64,000 nt of DNA from RGIG7450 sp045633565. GTDB lineage: Bacteria > Bacillota > Clostridia > RUG12999. Under the pieces are notes generated by a model. It did not search any database. It saw nothing but the letters and a program-made list of their open reading frames with translations, and was not told the DNA's origin. The stretch spans positions 1-64,000 of the forward strand of contig JAZQYO010000030.1 in NCBI GenBank assembly GCA_045633565.1. Reading direction: 5' to 3'. A program made the position numbers and the translations under genes. Positions 63,407-64,000 of this stretch are shown here, one piece after another (position 1 is the stretch's first letter; every line of letters begins with the position of its first letter).

Positions 63407-64000
63407 ATGAGAAAGATTATCAGTACAATGCTTGTTCTCGTAATGGTTCTTTCCGTGTTCACTTCCTTCAGTGCCGGTGCAGCTCACTGGGCACAGGAAG
63501 CTATTGATTATGTAACCGCAAATGGTTACTGGATAGCTTCGGGAGATTTTGAACCGGACAGACCGGCAACAAGAGCTGAAACAGCATCGCTTTTTGCAAG
63601 AATTTTGATTTCCAAAATTCCTGAAAACAATGGTGCTTATGTAGACGTTCCTGCTGACAATATTTACGGCGGTGACATTACAGCAGCTTCACTCATGGGT
63701 CTTATGGTAGGTTATGACGGAAAGTTCAGACCTGAAGACCTTGTTACAAGAGAAGAACTTGCTTGTATTCTTGACAGAGCAGCTAAAATGGTTTCCGACG
63801 AATTTGAGGACACCGATTATAATATGGCTCTGCTTAAGGACAGAGACCTGGTAAGTGACTGGGCGCTTCAGAGCGTTAAGAACGCATCTGAATATGTTCT
63901 TATGAAGGGTAAAGGTCACAAGCTGTTTGACCCTAAGGGACAGACAACACGTGCAGAAGTTGCAACTGTTGTTAAAGCACTTGCTGACATAGCTGATGTT
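63407..64000 (+). CDS. SLH-domain surface protein, N-terminal part (partial)
   Basis: 198 residues from ATG 63407 to the window end with no stop. A Sec signal peptide (1-25, ending FSAGA) is followed by three S-layer homology repeats: AHWAQEAIDYVTANGYW...RPATRAETASLF (about 26-65), ITAASLMGLMVGYDG...LVTREELACIL (about 85-125) and WALQSVKNASEYVLMKG...QTTRAEVATVV (about 145-193). Three SLH repeats bind pyruvylated secondary cell wall polymer and hold a protein at the surface. The C-terminal effector part is beyond the window, so it could be an S-layer protein or an anchored enzyme. Confidence 0.9.
   Translation, partial: MRKIISTMLVLVMVLSVFTSFSAGAAHWAQEAIDYVTANGYWIASGDFEPDRPATRAETASLFARILISKIPENNGAYVDVPADNIYGGDITAASLMGLMVGYDGKFRPEDLVTREELACILDRAAKMVSDEFEDTDYNMALLKDRDLVSDWALQSVKNASEYVLMKGKGHKLFDPKGQTTRAEVATVVKALADIADV

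Overview
The window is a 64 kb chromosomal segment, AT-rich, with almost no non-coding space. It comes from an endospore-forming, anaerobic Firmicute, most likely an uncultured member of the class Clostridia. The support is spoIIE and spoIID, a Gram-positive (CGAAC-N4-GTTYG type) LexA regulon, DUF1540 and DUF3343 proteins, SLH-domain and GLUG-repeat surface proteins, and pyruvate formate-lyase with its activase preceded by a ZTP riboswitch. Genus cannot be assigned from the sequence. No phage, insertion sequence, CRISPR array, tRNA or rRNA was seen. No intergenic gap exceeds about 300 bp; the longest (5899-6158) holds a MITE-like inverted repeat.

Layout. 1-5.9 kb: tail of lysS, a one-TM protein, mnmA, a small membrane protein and spoIIE (minus strand), whose promoter has the hallmarks of a Spo0A-activated promoter. 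5.5-15.1 kb: accessory genes, namely small unknowns, a histidine phosphatase, a GH78-like rhamnosidase, spoIID, a 1046-residue GLUG/MBG surface protein with an internally duplicated module, a zinc-ribbon protein and an OGG1-type glycosylase. 15.2-16.9 kb: a divergent SOS module (yneA-like LysM gene, then lexA with a nitroreductase) with three LexA boxes. 16.9-25.7 kb: a nine-gene minus-strand operon (tyrosine phosphatase, rimI, mnmG, rsmG, era, aminotransferase, trpS, wecA/tagO, wecB). 25.8-39.9 kb: mostly plus-strand single genes and short operons (tex, msmK/ugpC-like ATPase, mreB-family, lepA-hemW, pgi, P-loop protein, thrC, metallophosphoesterase-pgsA), interrupted by a GH39-like gene and a tiny DUF1540 gene on the minus strand.

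39.9-47.0 kb: a tightly overlapped seven-gene minus-strand operon (subtilase, AraC regulator, DUF1385, prmC, prfA, dus, apbE). 47.0-52.9 kb: hflX-yigZ facing a comEC-holA-unknown operon. 53.0-55.8 kb: oadB-type sodium pump subunit with a 42-residue OadG-like partner, then cysteine desulfurase plus DUF3343. 55.8-60.1 kb: carD-ispD-ispF-proS-mrp operon. 60.1-63.2 kb: ZTP riboswitch-pflB-pflA. 63.4 kb to the end: start of an SLH-domain protein cut by the window edge.

Most genes are housekeeping. The best regulatory reads are the Spo0A-type spoIIE promoter with a 21-bp spacer, the LexA-boxed yneA/lexA region, and the ZTP riboswitch with a covaried pseudoknot. I found no convincing wholly new system. 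The least explained items are the duplicated GLUG protein, the OadB/mini-OadG pair lacking an alpha subunit, the subtilase/AraC genes fused to a translation-termination operon, and several small unknown proteins. Promoters were read by eye as -35/-10 pairs with 16-17 bp spacing unless stated. Starts were chosen by ribosome-binding site and promoter position.
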